Below, piece by piece: positions 24,975-34,138 of a stretch of DNA of 64,000 bases. This DNA is from Pseudomonas mangiferae (lineage in GTDB: Bacteria > Pseudomonadota > Gammaproteobacteria > Pseudomonadales > Pseudomonadaceae). The notes below the pieces were generated by a model that saw only the letters and a list, made by a program, of their open reading frames with translations, made no database searches and was not told the origin of the DNA. Positions within the stretch are counted from its first letter, which is position 1; every line of letters starts with the position of its first letter. The stretch covers positions 1 through 64,000 of the forward strand of contig NZ_VJOY01000008.1 of NCBI RefSeq assembly GCF_007109405.1, written 5' to 3'. A program made the position numbers and the translations under genes.

Positions 24975-26540
24975 TCACTCGCCGTCGGCGTCCTCGTCCG
25001 GCATAGCCTCGTCGCCCACATCGCCTTCCGGCATCTCATCGCTGGGCAACGCGCCCGCCTGGCTCATGGCCATGCCCATGAGCATCGGCGCGATCTGCTC
25101 CAGGGGCATGCGCTTGCCGTTGAAATCCACCTGGCCATCGGCATAGGCGACGCTGGTCACCAGGTCGTTGCCCTGCAGGGTCACCAGGCCGCTGGACAGC
25201 GCGGTGTCGGCGAGCTTGTCGCGGGTGGCCTGGGCCTGCTGGGCCACCGCGGCCGGGTCGCTGACGCCATTGCGCACCACGTAGAGGCCGGCGAGATCCT
25301 CCAGGGTGGCCTTGGCCACGCCCAGGCGGCTGTCCAGGCGCTGGATGATTTCCCGGGCCAGGCGATCGGCGGGCAGGTCGAAGGACGTCGGCTTGGCCAG
25401 GGCCACCGACAGGTTGAAGCGGCCTTCGCCATGGGCGGTCTTCAGGGACAGCTCGTCCAGCGCCAGTACCGGCTTGACTGCCAGCAGCCGTCCCAGGCTG
25501 TCGTGCAGCCGGGTACGCTCCTCGGCGGTCATGTCCGGCAGCGGGGTCGCGGCGTTTTCGTCCAGGGTCTGGCCCTGGGCCTGCAGGCGCTTGAGATAGG
25601 CCGCATACAGCTCGTTGATCTCCTTCACCGCCGTCGGGTCCAGGTTGCGCATGCTGAACGCCAGCCGCGCCGCACCCACGTCCTGGCCGTCGTAGTTCAG
25701 CATGCCGACGTCGTCGGTCATGCTCGCCACCAGGGCGTCGTTCTCCATGCGGCTCTCGCTGCGGGCGGTCAAGTCGCGCAGGTCGAACGCCGGCATGCGT
25801 TCGCCGCTCACCTGCAGCCGCTCGGCCTTGCCCAGGGCGTCGCCCAGGTACAGGTCGGCCGGCCCCTTGTGCTGGTCGCTGGTCAGGTGCAGGCCGGTCA
25901 GCTCCACCTGGATCGGCGTACCGTCTTCGCGCACGGTTTCCAGGCGCAAGCGGTCGCTGGCGCCTTCCATCTTCACTTCGGCGGCGTCGCGGGTGCTGTG
26001 GTGGTCCAGGTCCATCCCGGAGAAGCTCACCCGGGTCTTGTCGTCCAGGGCGCCGTCCAGGGCAGCCAGCCGCGCGGTACCGGTCACCGCCTGGTCGTAG
26101 CCGATGCTGGCCTGACCGGTCAGGGGCGCGTTGCCGCCGCTGAGGGCGAACCACGCGTCTACGCTGGGCGTGCGCTCCAGGCGGTAGTTGCTGGTGGCCA
26201 TCACCGGCATCAGCTTCAGGCCCTTCAGCCGCGACGGCGGGAACGGGCCGTGTTCCATGTCGTCGGTGAACGATAGCTCCAGCAACTGCGGCTCGCCGCC
26301 GGCAAGGTTGCGGTAGTGGAAACGGTAGTGGGCGGTGCTGCCGAACAGGCGGCGGTCCAGGGAGACCAGCTCGAAGGCCGCCTCGGCGCCAGGCAGCGCC
26401 TGCTGCAGCTGGCGGTTGGTCTCGGCGAGGGTCTGCTGCAGCACGCCTTCCAGGCGGGTGCCGGTGTACCAGGCGCCGGCAGTGGACAGTGCGCCGACGG
26501 CGACGATGATTCCTACGGCAACTCCTGCTGCTCTATTCAT
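24975..26540 (-). CDS. DUF945 (YdgA-like) family protein
   Basis: 521 aa. A single N-terminal signal-anchor (AAGVAVGIIVAVGALSTAGAWY, residues about 4-25) is followed by a large periplasmic region with the YdgA/DUF945 pattern. That pattern includes an early LFGSTAHYRFHY, alternating polar/hydrophobic strands, ADGQVDFNGKRMPLEQIAPML near the end, and an acidic tail (DEMPEGDVGDEAMPDEDADG). The function of the family is unknown; it is widespread in gammaproteobacteria and attached to the inner membrane. Preceded by the AI-2E-family permease 44 bases upstream on the same strand. Confidence 0.87.
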   Translation of the reverse strand: MNRAAGVAVGIIVAVGALSTAGAWYTGTRLEGVLQQTLAETNRQLQQALPGAEAAFELVSLDRRLFGSTAHYRFHYRNLAGGEPQLLELSFTDDMEHGPFPPSRLKGLKLMPVMATSNYRLERTPSVDAWFALSGGNAPLTGQASIGYDQAVTGTARLAALDGALDDKTRVSFSGMDLDHHSTRDAAEVKMEGASDRLRLETVREDGTPIQVELTGLHLTSDQHKGPADLYLGDALGKAERLQVSGERMPAFDLRDLTARSESRMENDALVASMTDDVGMLNYDGQDVGAARLAFSMRNLDPTAVKEINELYAAYLKRLQAQGQTLDENAATPLPDMTAEERTRLHDSLGRLLAVKPVLALDELSLKTAHGEGRFNLSVALAKPTSFDLPADRLAREIIQRLDSRLGVAKATLEDLAGLYVVRNGVSDPAAVAQQAQATRDKLADTALSSGLVTLQGNDLVTSVAYADGQVDFNGKRMPLEQIAPMLMGMAMSQAGALPSDEMPEGDVGDEAMPDEDADGE

Positions 26541-26584
26541 GGTTGTGCGTCTTTTTTCCGTGGTTGAAGGGGTTGGCCGGCTGC

Positions 26585-27643
26585 TCAGGTGGCAGGCGGC
26601 AGAGGTTGCTGGGGCGGTTCTGCCAGCCAGTCGGTAAGCAGGCTGTAGGCGACCGCCAGAAGAGTGGGACCGAGGAACAGACCCATGAAGCCGAAGGCCA
26701 GGATGCCGCCGAACACGCCCAGCAACACCACCACCAGGGGCAGGTTGCCGCCGCGGCTGATCAGGTACGGCTTGAGCACGTTGTCCACGCCGCTGACGAT
26801 GAAGGTGCCCCAGATGCCGAGGAACACCGCGTAGCCGTATTCGCCGTGCCAGGCCAGCCAGGCGGTGGCCGGCACCCAGACCAAGGGCGGGCCCATGGGG
26901 ATCAGGCTGAGGATGAAGGTCAGAATGCCCAGCACCAGCGCGCCCGGCACGCCGGCGATGAGAAAGCCGATCAGCGCCAGCAGGGCCTGGGCGGCGGCGG
27001 TGCCGATGACGCCGTTGACCACCCGCTGCACGGTGCCGGCCACCAGCGCCTGGTAATGCTCGGCACGCTCGCCGATCAGCTTGTACAAGGCGCGCTGCAC
27101 CAGTTCCGCCAGGCGTGGCCCGTCACGGTAGAAGAAGAACACCAGGGCCAGGCTCAGGCCCAGTTCCAGCACCCCGCCGCCAATCTGCGCGCTGCGCGCC
27201 AGGAGCCAGTTGCCCACCAAGCCCATGTAGGGCTTGAGGCTGGCGAAGAACGCCGAGCCCTGGGCGTCCACGGTGAGCCACAGGTTGACCAGGCGCTCGC
27301 CCACCAGGGGGATCTGCGCGAGCCAGACCGGTGGCGACGGCAGGCCGTCCACCTGGATGTTCTTCGCTAGCTCGATCCCGCTGCGGATGTGGTCGGCCAG
27401 GTTGAACCCCAGCCACACCAGGGGCAGCGCCACCAGCAGCGTCCAGCCGGCGGTCAAGAGGGCCGCCGCCGCGGTCTGCCGGCCGCCCAGGGCGCGGGTC
27501 AGCAGGCGCATCAGTGGCCAGCTGGCGAAGGCCAGCACCGCGGCCCAGAACAGCGCCGACCAGAACGGCGCCAGCACCCAGACGGAGGCGGCGAGCAGAC
27601 CCAACAGGAGGATCTGCACCAGCAGGCGATCGTTGTTGAACAT
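26585..27643 (-). CDS. AI-2E family transporter (PerM/TqsA-like permease)
   Basis: 352 aa with seven or eight hydrophobic segments. The N-terminal pair LVQILLLGLLAASVWVLAPF and SALFWAAVLAFASWPLMRLL, the long amphipathic middle, and the conserved C-terminal run GILTFILSLIPMGPPLVWVPA then GVDNVLKPYLISRGGNLPLV identify the family (PF01594). Members were first linked to autoinducer-2 export, but many are uncharacterised permeases, some acting as Na+/H+ antiporters. So a role in signalling is not implied. It stands with DUF945 downstream and DUF4892 upstream (80-base gap) on one strand. Confidence 0.92.
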   Translation of the reverse strand: MFNNDRLLVQILLLGLLAASVWVLAPFWSALFWAAVLAFASWPLMRLLTRALGGRQTAAAALLTAGWTLLVALPLVWLGFNLADHIRSGIELAKNIQVDGLPSPPVWLAQIPLVGERLVNLWLTVDAQGSAFFASLKPYMGLVGNWLLARSAQIGGGVLELGLSLALVFFFYRDGPRLAELVQRALYKLIGERAEHYQALVAGTVQRVVNGVIGTAAAQALLALIGFLIAGVPGALVLGILTFILSLIPMGPPLVWVPATAWLAWHGEYGYAVFLGIWGTFIVSGVDNVLKPYLISRGGNLPLVVVLLGVFGGILAFGFMGLFLGPTLLAVAYSLLTDWLAEPPQQPLPPAT

Positions 27644-27723
27644 GAAGGCTCCAGAGCGGCCGGATCGGGCGCGGCCGCTATGCTAACGGGTTCTGACGGT
27701 CGGGGGACGGGCGCAGGTCTCGT

Positions 27724-28569
27724 TCAGCGCAGCCAGACCAGCCGCAGGTACGCGTCGTCGGCAGGCGCAGCCGGTTCGCCGCGGGTGCCCTCCCCGTCCG
27801 CCTCCAGCTCCAGGCGCGCCGCGCGGATGCCCTCGCCGATCAGTGCCTCGCGCCAGCGCTCCGCGTCCGGCCCGGCCAGCGCCACCCGCACGGTGGTATC
27901 GGCCCGCAGGGTGCTGGCCAGCAGGTCGAGCCAGGACGCGGTGGGCTGACCCTGCACCTGGTGCAGGGTCAGCTCGCCGCTGGCGCGCAGCTCCTTCAGC
28001 AGCGTGGCGGCGGTGGGCAGCAGGTCGCCCAGGGGGGCGTCGGCGTCCAGGCGCTCGGCATGCAGGTAGGCGCGGCGGTTGCCGCGGGTAACGCCATAGA
28101 GCGCCACCAGGCTGTCCGCCTGGTCGCCCGCCAGGCGCAGCAGCAGGTACGCCTGCTCGTCGTCGGAGCCGTACAGGGTGGCATTGCCGAACACCGCATT
28201 GGCCCACAGGTTGCTGGACCCACAGTCGCGTCCCTGGCACCAATAGAGCGGCTCGGCGCCCTGCTCCAGCAGCGCCTGGCGGGCGAAGTCGAAGGCCTCG
28301 GGGGCGCCGTGGCCCGCCGGCAGCAGGTAGGTGACGGCGGTCTGCCGGCCGCGGGCGTCCACGCGCCGCTCGTAGCGCACCCGGTTGCTGATCCGCCGAA
28401 TCGGCCCCTGGGGGTAGATGCGCTCGACCCCCTCACCCTCGACGAAACCGACGACCTGGGCGTCGGGGAAACGCGGCAAGCCGCGGGGATCGTGGCTGTC
28501 CGGCAGGTCGGCGGCGCCGGCGAGGGAAATCCAGAGCAGGCCCGGCAGGGCCGCGAGCAATGCGCGCAT
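27724..28569 (-). CDS. DUF4892 periplasmic protein
   Basis: 281 aa. Signal peptide residues 1-19 (LLAALPGLLWISLAGA-AD). The body has the DUF4892 pattern: SHDPRGLPRFPDAQVVGF near the mature N-terminus, a strand pair around GPIRRISNRVRYERRV, the cysteine pair WCQGRDCGSSNLWANAVFGN (about residues 130-149), and an OmpA-like-looking C-terminal alpha/beta part ending VALAGPDAERWREALIGEG. Exported, probably periplasmic or outer-membrane associated; function unknown. Starts 8 bases after the GST gene on the same strand, so likely co-transcribed. Confidence 0.88.
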   Translation of the reverse strand: MRALLAALPGLLWISLAGAADLPDSHDPRGLPRFPDAQVVGFVEGEGVERIYPQGPIRRISNRVRYERRVDARGRQTAVTYLLPAGHGAPEAFDFARQALLEQGAEPLYWCQGRDCGSSNLWANAVFGNATLYGSDDEQAYLLLRLAGDQADSLVALYGVTRGNRRAYLHAERLDADAPLGDLLPTAATLLKELRASGELTLHQVQGQPTASWLDLLASTLRADTTVRVALAGPDAERWREALIGEGIRAARLELEADGEGTRGEPAAPADDAYLRLVWLR

Positions 28570-28577
28570 GGCTGTCC

Positions 28578-29237
28578 TTAACGGGTGAGGATGGTCTGGA
28601 CGCTGGCCACCAGGCGATCGCCCTCGTCCATCCGCTTGGGAATCTCCAGGCCGCGCTGCACCGCGGGGCGCGCCGCCAGGGCCGCCATCCAGCGCTGCAG
28701 GTGCTCCAGGCCATCCACGGAAACCCCGGCCCAGTCGTGCACCGCCGCCCAGGGGTAGGTGGCGATATCGGCGATGCTGTAGTCCCCGGCCAGGTATTCC
28801 GCTTCACCCAGGCGGCCATCCAGCACCTCGTAGAGGCGGCGGGTCTCCTTCTGGTAGCGCTGGATGGCGAGCGGCAGTTTTTCCGGGAAGTAGCGGTAGA
28901 ACACGTTGGCCTGGCCCTGCATCGGCCCGACCCCACCCATCTGGAACATCAGCCACTGGACCACCCAGGAACGGCCCTTGGGGTCACTGGGCATCAGCCG
29001 GCCGGTCTTCTCCGCCAGATACAGGAGGATCGCCCCGGACTCGAACACCGCGAAGTCCTCGTCGCGGTCGACGATGGCCGGGATGCGGCCGTTGGGGTTG
29101 ATGCGCAGGAAGGCCGGGGCCTTCTGCTCCTGCTGGCTCAGGGACAGGGCATGCAGCTCATAGGGGAGGCCCAGCTCTTCCAGGGCGATGGATACCTTGT
29201 GGCCGTTGGGGGTGGCGGCGGTGTAGAGATCGATCAT
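28578..29237 (-). CDS. Glutathione S-transferase (YghU/YfcG-like)
   Basis: 219 aa. N-terminal thioredoxin-like domain (residues 1-80) with the opening [20 protein letters not shown], in which Thr-Pro-Asn replaces the classical Tyr/Cys and is typical of the nu-class (YfcG/YghU) with disulfide-bond oxidoreductase activity, then [13 protein letters not shown] (the cis-Pro loop) and [12 protein letters not shown] (the glutathione gamma-Glu site). The helical C-terminal domain has [20 protein letters not shown]. The ATG at 29237 is used because the upstream extension lacks conserved residues. Cytoplasmic. Followed after 8 bases by the DUF4892 gene. Confidence 0.93.
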   Translation of the reverse strand: MIDLYTAATPNGHKVSIALEELGLPYELHALSLSQQEQKAPAFLRINPNGRIPAIVDRDEDFAVFESGAILLYLAEKTGRLMPSDPKGRSWVVQWLMFQMGGVGPMQGQANVFYRYFPEKLPLAIQRYQKETRRLYEVLDGRLGEAEYLAGDYSIADIATYPWAAVHDWAGVSVDGLEHLQRWMAALAARPAVQRGLEIPKRMDEGDRLVASVQTILTR

Positions 29238-29366
29238 CGGCGGGCTCCTGTGGGGGTGGCCAGCCTCTCCAGTTGCCCGCGCCAAGTCAAGACGGGCTTT
29301 GCCACAGTTCTTTACGCCTGCCGGCCCGCTAATGGGAGACGGCCGACGCGGCCCCTCAGCACCGGC

Positions 29367-30233
29367 TCATGCCTCGCCGCGCAGGAAGGCGCGGAAGCAG
29401 GCCGCCACCGCGTCGGCCCCGGCGTCGTCGTCCAGGTGCAGGTGGTGGCCACCGGGGAGCCGGTGGACCTCCAAGGGCATCGACGGCAAAGCCGTCATCA
29501 GGCTCTCGTGGCGGGCGATGATGCCCTGTTCCGCCACCACCAGCCGGGTCGGGCAGCGCAGCCCATGGATGAAAGCGTGGGAATGGGCGCGGGTCAGGCG
29601 CATGGGCGAAGGCAGCGTCAGGCGCGCATCGCTGCGCCAGGTGTAGCCCCCCGCCACCGGCATCAGGCCGCGCTCGGCGAGCAGTTCGGCGGCCTCGCGG
29701 CTCACCGTATCGGTGCCCCGCATCCGCGCCGATACCGCCTGCTCGACGTGCTCGTAGACCGGCTTGCGCTTGTCCGCCAACGCCTGCTGGGCCTTCAGCG
29801 CATCCCCCAGGCGCTCCACAGCGCCGTCCGCCTCGCCCGTGGGCGGGACCAGCCCGTCGATCAGCGCCAGGCGCTCGACCCGCTCCGGCAAGGCGGCCGC
29901 CAGCAGGGTGGCGACAATGGCCCCCATGGAGTGGCCCAGCAGCGAAAAGCGTGTCCAGCCCAGCTGGTCGGCCACCTGCAGCACGTCCTGCACGTTGTCC
30001 CAGGGGGCATAGCCGGCGCCGGGCGGGCGGTGGGCGGAGTGGCCATGGCCGGCGAAATCCAGGGCAACGATGCGCAGCCCGGGCAGGCGCGGCGCCAGGC
30101 GGGCGAAGCTGGCCGCGTTGTCCAGCCAGCCATGCAGGGCGATCACCGAGTGGCCGTCTTCCGGCCCGTACAGCCGTGCAGCCAATTCGATGTGAGGCAG
30201 GTTGAGGCGGACCTCCTCGACCCGCGCGCTCAT
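29367..30233 (-). CDS. Alpha/beta hydrolase
   Basis: 288 aa. Oxyanion motif HGWLDN (residues 34-39), conserved DFAGHGHS (59-66), nucleophile Ser102 in GHSMG, and a C-terminal GGHHLHLD with the catalytic His, so a serine hydrolase of the esterase/lipase/MenH-like group. No signal peptide. The start overlaps the stop of the other alpha/beta hydrolase (30230-30233, ATGA), so the two enzymes are made together. They differ in sequence and are not a recent duplication. Substrate unknown. Confidence 0.9.
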   Translation of the reverse strand: MSARVEEVRLNLPHIELAARLYGPEDGHSVIALHGWLDNAASFARLAPRLPGLRIVALDFAGHGHSAHRPPGAGYAPWDNVQDVLQVADQLGWTRFSLLGHSMGAIVATLLAAALPERVERLALIDGLVPPTGEADGAVERLGDALKAQQALADKRKPVYEHVEQAVSARMRGTDTVSREAAELLAERGLMPVAGGYTWRSDARLTLPSPMRLTRAHSHAFIHGLRCPTRLVVAEQGIIARHESLMTALPSMPLEVHRLPGGHHLHLDDDAGADAVAACFRAFLRGEA

Positions 30234-31039
30234 GCCGAAGCCTCCGTGGCGGCGCGGCCGCGCCAGCGTCCGATCACCTCCCGCAGCAGCGCGGCGGTGT
30301 CCTCGGGGCGCTCCAGGGGAAACATGTGCCCGCCCGGGACGGTGAGGTACTCACCATGGGGGATCTGCTTCACCGTGCGCAGGTGATGGGGCATCACCAC
30401 CCGGCTGTGGCGGCCGCGCACCACTGCCAGCGGCACCTTCAATTGCCGGGGCCGCCCCGGGCTGAGGTGCGGCACGCTGCGGTAGATGCGGATTTCCGTC
30501 TCGGGGTCGAAGGTCAGGCGCAGCGCCCCATCCTTCGGCGCCAGGGCATGGCGCACGTAGGCGTCCAGGCAATCGGGGTCGAAGCTGCGGAACAGCGTCT
30601 TGCCGGCGAAATAGGCGCGGGCCTCCTCCGGATCGGCGAAGGTCTCGCGCCGGCCCAGGGTGCGTCCGGCCGGGGTGATCCGGTCGATGAAGCCGAAACG
30701 CTTGGCGGCGCGGATCATCAGGCGGTCGGCGAAGGTCAGTACCGGCGAGTCGAGCATCGTCACCCCCCGGTAGAACTCCGGCCGACGCAGGGCAGCGTGA
30801 TAGTGCAGCAAGCCGCCGAGGGAATGGCCGACGCCCCACACCGGCTCGCCCAGGGCCTCCAGGTGATGCAGCAACTCGTCCACCAGGTTGCCCCAGTTGT
30901 CATCCACCGGGAAACGCGGGTCGTGGCCATGCTGCGGCAGGTGCAGCACCCGGTAGTCCGGCGCCAGGGCGGCGAACAACTTGCCGTAGGTGGCCGAGGG
31001 GAACCCGTTGGCGTGGGCGAAGAAGAGAGGCTGCGACAT
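30230..31039 (-). CDS. Alpha/beta hydrolase
   Basis: 269 aa. FFAHANGFPSATY near the start provides the oxyanion region (HANGFP), LPQHGHDPRF follows, the nucleophile is Ser73 in VGHSLGG, and the catalytic His is in PGGHMFPLERPED near residue 243. The start at 31039 is the ATG with conserved opening MSQPLFFAHANGF. First gene of a two-gene overlapping unit with the hydrolase below. The family contains acyl-hydrolases active on esters of lipids or small molecules; substrate unknown. Confidence 0.9.
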   Translation of the reverse strand: MSQPLFFAHANGFPSATYGKLFAALAPDYRVLHLPQHGHDPRFPVDDNWGNLVDELLHHLEALGEPVWGVGHSLGGLLHYHAALRRPEFYRGVTMLDSPVLTFADRLMIRAAKRFGFIDRITPAGRTLGRRETFADPEEARAYFAGKTLFRSFDPDCLDAYVRHALAPKDGALRLTFDPETEIRIYRSVPHLSPGRPRQLKVPLAVVRGRHSRVVMPHHLRTVKQIPHGEYLTVPGGHMFPLERPEDTAALLREVIGRWRGRAATEASA

Positions 31040-31291
31040 GGCGGTACATCCGAGGGAAAGGCTGTGACCGATTGTCCGGCAGCGCCGGAGCCCCGACAAC
31101 GCCCGTAAACGCCAAGAAAGAGGCCTTACCGGCCAGCGATGGCGGCTTCGGCGTCCTTTTATGGGTGAAATCGAACATCCGGGAGGGCGATGCGCAAAGC
31201 GCAGACGCAGGCCGAACCAAGCGCCTGCGGAATCAGCGCCTGGCTGAGATACGCCGCTGCACCCGAGACGCGCCGGACGCCCGGCGTGTGC

Positions 31292-31738
31292 TCAGTCGCG
31301 CTCCGGCGGCGCCTCGCCCAGGGGCACCACCGCCACGGTGAGGCGCGACACGCAGCTGAGCTTGCCGTCCTCGCCATGCAGGCGGATATCCCAGACGTGG
31401 GTGCTGCGGCCGACGTGCAGGGGCCGCGCCACGGCGGTCACCCGCCCGCTGCGCAGGCCGCGCAGGTGGTTGGCATTAACCTCCAGGCCGACGCAGTAGA
31501 AGCGCGAGGGGTCGATGCACAGGTAGCTGGCGCTGGACCCGAGGCTTTCCGCCAGCACCACCGAGGCGCCGCCATGGAGCAGGCCGTAGGGCTGGTGGGT
31601 GCGGTTGTCCACCACCATGCTGGCGGTCAGGGACGTGTCGTCGAAGGCATCGAAGCGGATGTCCAGCAGCTCGCTGATGGTGTTCTTCTGCAAGGCGTTG
31701 AGGGAATACAAATCGGGGGGTTGCCGCCACAGACTCAT
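31292..31738 (-). CDS. Hotdog-fold thioesterase (YdiI/EntH-like)
   Basis: 148 aa, single hotdog domain. The helix motif QPYGLLHGGASVVLAESLGS (about residues 66-85) carries the catalytic-type HGG and Glu/Ser positions of the 4-hydroxybenzoyl-CoA thioesterase/YdiI group, and GLEVNANHLRGLRSGRVTAV is the second family signature. Likely acyl- or aroyl-CoA thioesterase in the cytoplasm; in other bacteria relatives act in menaquinone synthesis or siderophore proofreading, neither of which is encoded nearby. The ATG at 31738 is the conserved start; the long open frame upstream is not protein-like. Confidence 0.9.
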   Translation of the reverse strand: MSLWRQPPDLYSLNALQKNTISELLDIRFDAFDDTSLTASMVVDNRTHQPYGLLHGGASVVLAESLGSSASYLCIDPSRFYCVGLEVNANHLRGLRSGRVTAVARPLHVGRSTHVWDIRLHGEDGKLSCVSRLTVAVVPLGEAPPERD

Positions 31739-32008
31739 GGAGAAGCCTCGCTGATCGGGAAAGACAGGACCATACCGTCCGCAGGGCGCCCGGGTCCAGC
31801 GGCCCCGCCGACGGCTCGGCAACCATGACGACAGACCGGGACACACGATCGATCATGCGGCGGTGCGAACGTTTGCCAGCATTTCCGAAGCCCGCTAGCG
31901 CTAGCCAGTCGAGGGCATCGGTTCGCTACAGCGGCTGTTGACCCTCGACCGTGAGCAGGCGGGCGAAAAGCCCGAACAGGCCGAGGTCGATAACGGTGGT
32001 GACCGGCC

Positions 32009-32467
32009 TCACTCGGGCCGGTGCAGGGCCCGCAAGGTCATGCCGCCGGCCAAGGGCAGTTCCCCTTCCAGTTCGGCCAGGTAGGCGGTGCCCATGGGCA
32101 GCGGCTCCTGCACGTGGCCGTGGAGGAGCAGGCTGGCCAATTGGCCGACGAAGGGGTTGTGGGTCACCAGCAGCCACTCCCCGCCCTGGTAGTCGGCCAG
32201 GCGATCCAGCGCCTGCCGCGGGCTGGATTCCGGCGTTACCCAAGACAGGGTGTTCACCGCGCCGGCGAAGCCCAGCGCTTCCCGCACCAGGGCCGCGCTC
32301 TGCTGGGCGCGCACGTAGGGGCTGGCGAAGATCGCCTGCAACGGGCGCCCGGCCAGCCGTTCGGCCACCCGCTGCACGTCGTCGCGGCCGCGGGCGGTCA
32401 GGCGCCGATCCGGGTCGCTGCGGGCCTGGGCCTCCGCCTCGCCGTGGCGCAGCAGCCAGATTCTCAC
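32009..32467 (-). CDS. sixA: Phosphohistidine phosphatase SixA
   Basis: 152 aa from a GTG start (VRIWLLRHGEA). The RHG motif is at residues 7-9 and a second His lies in LLVTHNPFVGQLASLL, the histidine-phosphatase catalytic pair. The length equals SixA of other gammaproteobacteria, which removes phosphate from His in HPt domains and from the nitrogen-related PTS protein NPr. The GTG overlaps the stop of the DUF4389 gene (GTGA). The order DUF4389-sixA downstream of gpsA is common in Pseudomonas. No signal peptide. Confidence 0.93.
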   Translation of the reverse strand: MRIWLLRHGEAEAQARSDPDRRLTARGRDDVQRVAERLAGRPLQAIFASPYVRAQQSAALVREALGFAGAVNTLSWVTPESSPRQALDRLADYQGGEWLLVTHNPFVGQLASLLLHGHVQEPLPMGTAYLAELEGELPLAGGMTLRALHRPE

Positions 32468-32775
32468 GGCCGGGTCTCCGCCGCCGGCGCCTCGCCGTCC
32501 GGCGTGCGTGGCAACGGCCAGTCGGCGAACGGCCAGGGCTTGCGCTCGGTGTTGAAGGTGCCGAAGCGGCCGATCTGCGCCAGGTACTGGCTCAGGCTGT
32601 CGCCGAAGCCCAGCAACGGACCGCTGGGCGCGCCTTGGACCAGGCGGCACACCAGTTGCGCCAGCACCACTCCGGCCAGCAGCAGCTCGGCCAGTTGCCA
32701 GACGAAAAAGAACACCACCATCCATAAAAGTCGCAGCAGCAGGGATTCGTGCCGCGGCTCGCGCTGTTCGCTCAT
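32464..32775 (-). CDS. DUF4389 membrane protein
   Basis: 103 aa. After a polar start (MSEQREPRHE) come two hydrophobic stretches forming one long or two short membrane helices (LLRLLWMVVFFFVWQLAELLLAGVVLAQLV), then the conserved DUF4389 region SQYLAQIGRFGTFNTERKPWPFADWP. Function unknown. It lies between gpsA (24 bases upstream) and sixA (4-base overlap) and is part of that operon. Confidence 0.9.
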   Translation of the reverse strand: MSEQREPRHESLLLRLLWMVVFFFVWQLAELLLAGVVLAQLVCRLVQGAPSGPLLGFGDSLSQYLAQIGRFGTFNTERKPWPFADWPLPRTPDGEAPAAETRP

Positions 32776-32799
32776 GACGACTCCGGAAGTTGTCGCGGC

Positions 32800-33825
32800 T
32801 CAGAAACCGCTCAGGGAAATGAAATCGACGTCGGTCTTCGGTTCGGCGCTCATCAGCGCCTCGATCACCTGGGCCAGGGTCCGCCCCTCGAAGAGGATCG
32901 CGTGCAGGCCGGCCACCAGCGGCATGTAGACGCCCAGTTGCTCGGCCCGGACCTTGAGCACCTTGAGGGTGTTGACCCCTTCGGCCACCTCTCCCAGGCG
33001 CGCCACCGCGTCCTCCAGGCTCAGGCCTTCGCCCAGGGCCTGGCCCACCTGGTAGTTACGGCTCTTGGGCGAGGAACAGGTGGCGATGAGGTCGCCGACG
33101 CCGGCGAGGCCGAGGAAGGTCATGGGGTTGGCCCCCAGCTTCACGGCGAAGCGGGTCATCTCCGCCAGGGCCCGGGTGATGAGCATGCTGCGGGTGTTCT
33201 CACCCATGCCCAGGGCGGCGGCCATGCCGGCGATGATGGCGTAGACGTTCTTCAGCGCCCCGCCCAGCTCGGCGCCGAAGCGGTCGCGGCTGGCGTAGAC
33301 GCGGAAGGTACGGCCGTGGAGCGTAGCCTGCACGCGCTGGCAGAGCAGCTCGTCCTCGCTGGCGATGACGCTGGCGGTCAGGGCGCCCTCCGCCACTTCG
33401 CGAGCCAGGTTCGGGCCGGACAGCACACCGATCCGCGCTTCGGGGGCGATCTCCTCGAGGATTTCGCTCATCAGCTTGAAGGTCTGCGCCTCGATGCCCT
33501 TGGTGGTACTGACCAGGAACTTGCCCGCAAGGCGCCCGGCCACCGGATCGAGGACGTTGCGCAGGGCGCTGGAGGGGATGGCCACGAAGACCAGCTCGCA
33601 GGCATCGAGCACCGCCGGCAGGTCGTTCACCGGCTCGACCCCGGCATGGATCTTCACCCCCCGCAGGTAGCGGGGGTTCTCCCGGTTGGCGCGGATCGCC
33701 GCGGCCTGCTCCGGGTCGCGCATCCATTGCCAGACCCGCTGGCCGTTGGCGGCCAGGAGGTTGGCGATGGCGGTGCCGAAACTGCCGCCGCCGAGCACCG
33801 CGACAGGTCGTTGCTGTTCAGTCAT
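32800..33825 (-). CDS. gpsA: NAD(P)H-dependent glycerol-3-phosphate dehydrogenase
   Basis: 341 aa, the normal length for GpsA, which makes sn-glycerol-3-phosphate for phospholipids. The Rossmann loop is [15 protein letters not shown] (residues 9-23). [17 protein letters not shown] and the catalytic Lys region [15 protein letters not shown] are family motifs, followed by [19 protein letters not shown]. The start at 33825 ([13 protein letters not shown]) is the conserved one. First gene of gpsA-DUF4389-sixA, divergent from fabA, so two lipid-precursor operons share the 313-base promoter region. Confidence 0.96.
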   Translation of the reverse strand: MTEQQRPVAVLGGGSFGTAIANLLAANGQRVWQWMRDPEQAAAIRANRENPRYLRGVKIHAGVEPVNDLPAVLDACELVFVAIPSSALRNVLDPVAGRLAGKFLVSTTKGIEAQTFKLMSEILEEIAPEARIGVLSGPNLAREVAEGALTASVIASEDELLCQRVQATLHGRTFRVYASRDRFGAELGGALKNVYAIIAGMAAALGMGENTRSMLITRALAEMTRFAVKLGANPMTFLGLAGVGDLIATCSSPKSRNYQVGQALGEGLSLEDAVARLGEVAEGVNTLKVLKVRAEQLGVYMPLVAGLHAILFEGRTLAQVIEALMSAEPKTDVDFISLSGF

Positions 33826-34138
33826 GACGCTTCCATCTGGGGCCATCGCAATGGCGGATCGCGGCATTATACGGCGCTGCGGACGACCGGCCAGTCGCCG
33901 GGCCGGCGCCGTCATGTCTGCGGCGGGCAACAGTGGTACAGTGCGCCGGCGCTTCGGCGCCGCCCACGCCCCTGATCCGCAACAATACCGGCGTCGGTTT
34001 TTTTGTGTACACCTGTGCTCAGAACGCTGTGACTTTCGCCATCAGGCAACAGTCTATGACTAGGCTGCGGCAAGCGCCCGGACCGGCGCCGACCGGTTCC
34101 ACGCTGCCCTGCCGCACAGGGACCATTGAGGAGCTCGC
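33826..34138. promoter_or_regulatory. Divergent gpsA/fabA promoter region
   Basis: 313 bp without a gene. It contains a small UUCG-type hairpin, CGGCGC (33947-33952) / GCGCCG (33957-33962), a run of seven T at 33998-34004, the palindrome GTGTACAC at 34005-34012, and CTGTG direct repeats at 34013-34017 and 34027-34031. A TATGAC near 34053 may be the fabA -10 but lacks a good -35. The palindrome is a candidate lipid-regulator site; that is inference. Confidence 0.45.

Noticed and set aside
32009-32725. A 238-residue version of SixA starting further upstream
   Set aside because: The extra N-terminal part is the DUF4389 gene in another frame; the GTG at 32467 overlapping the DUF4389 stop gives the normal 152-residue protein.
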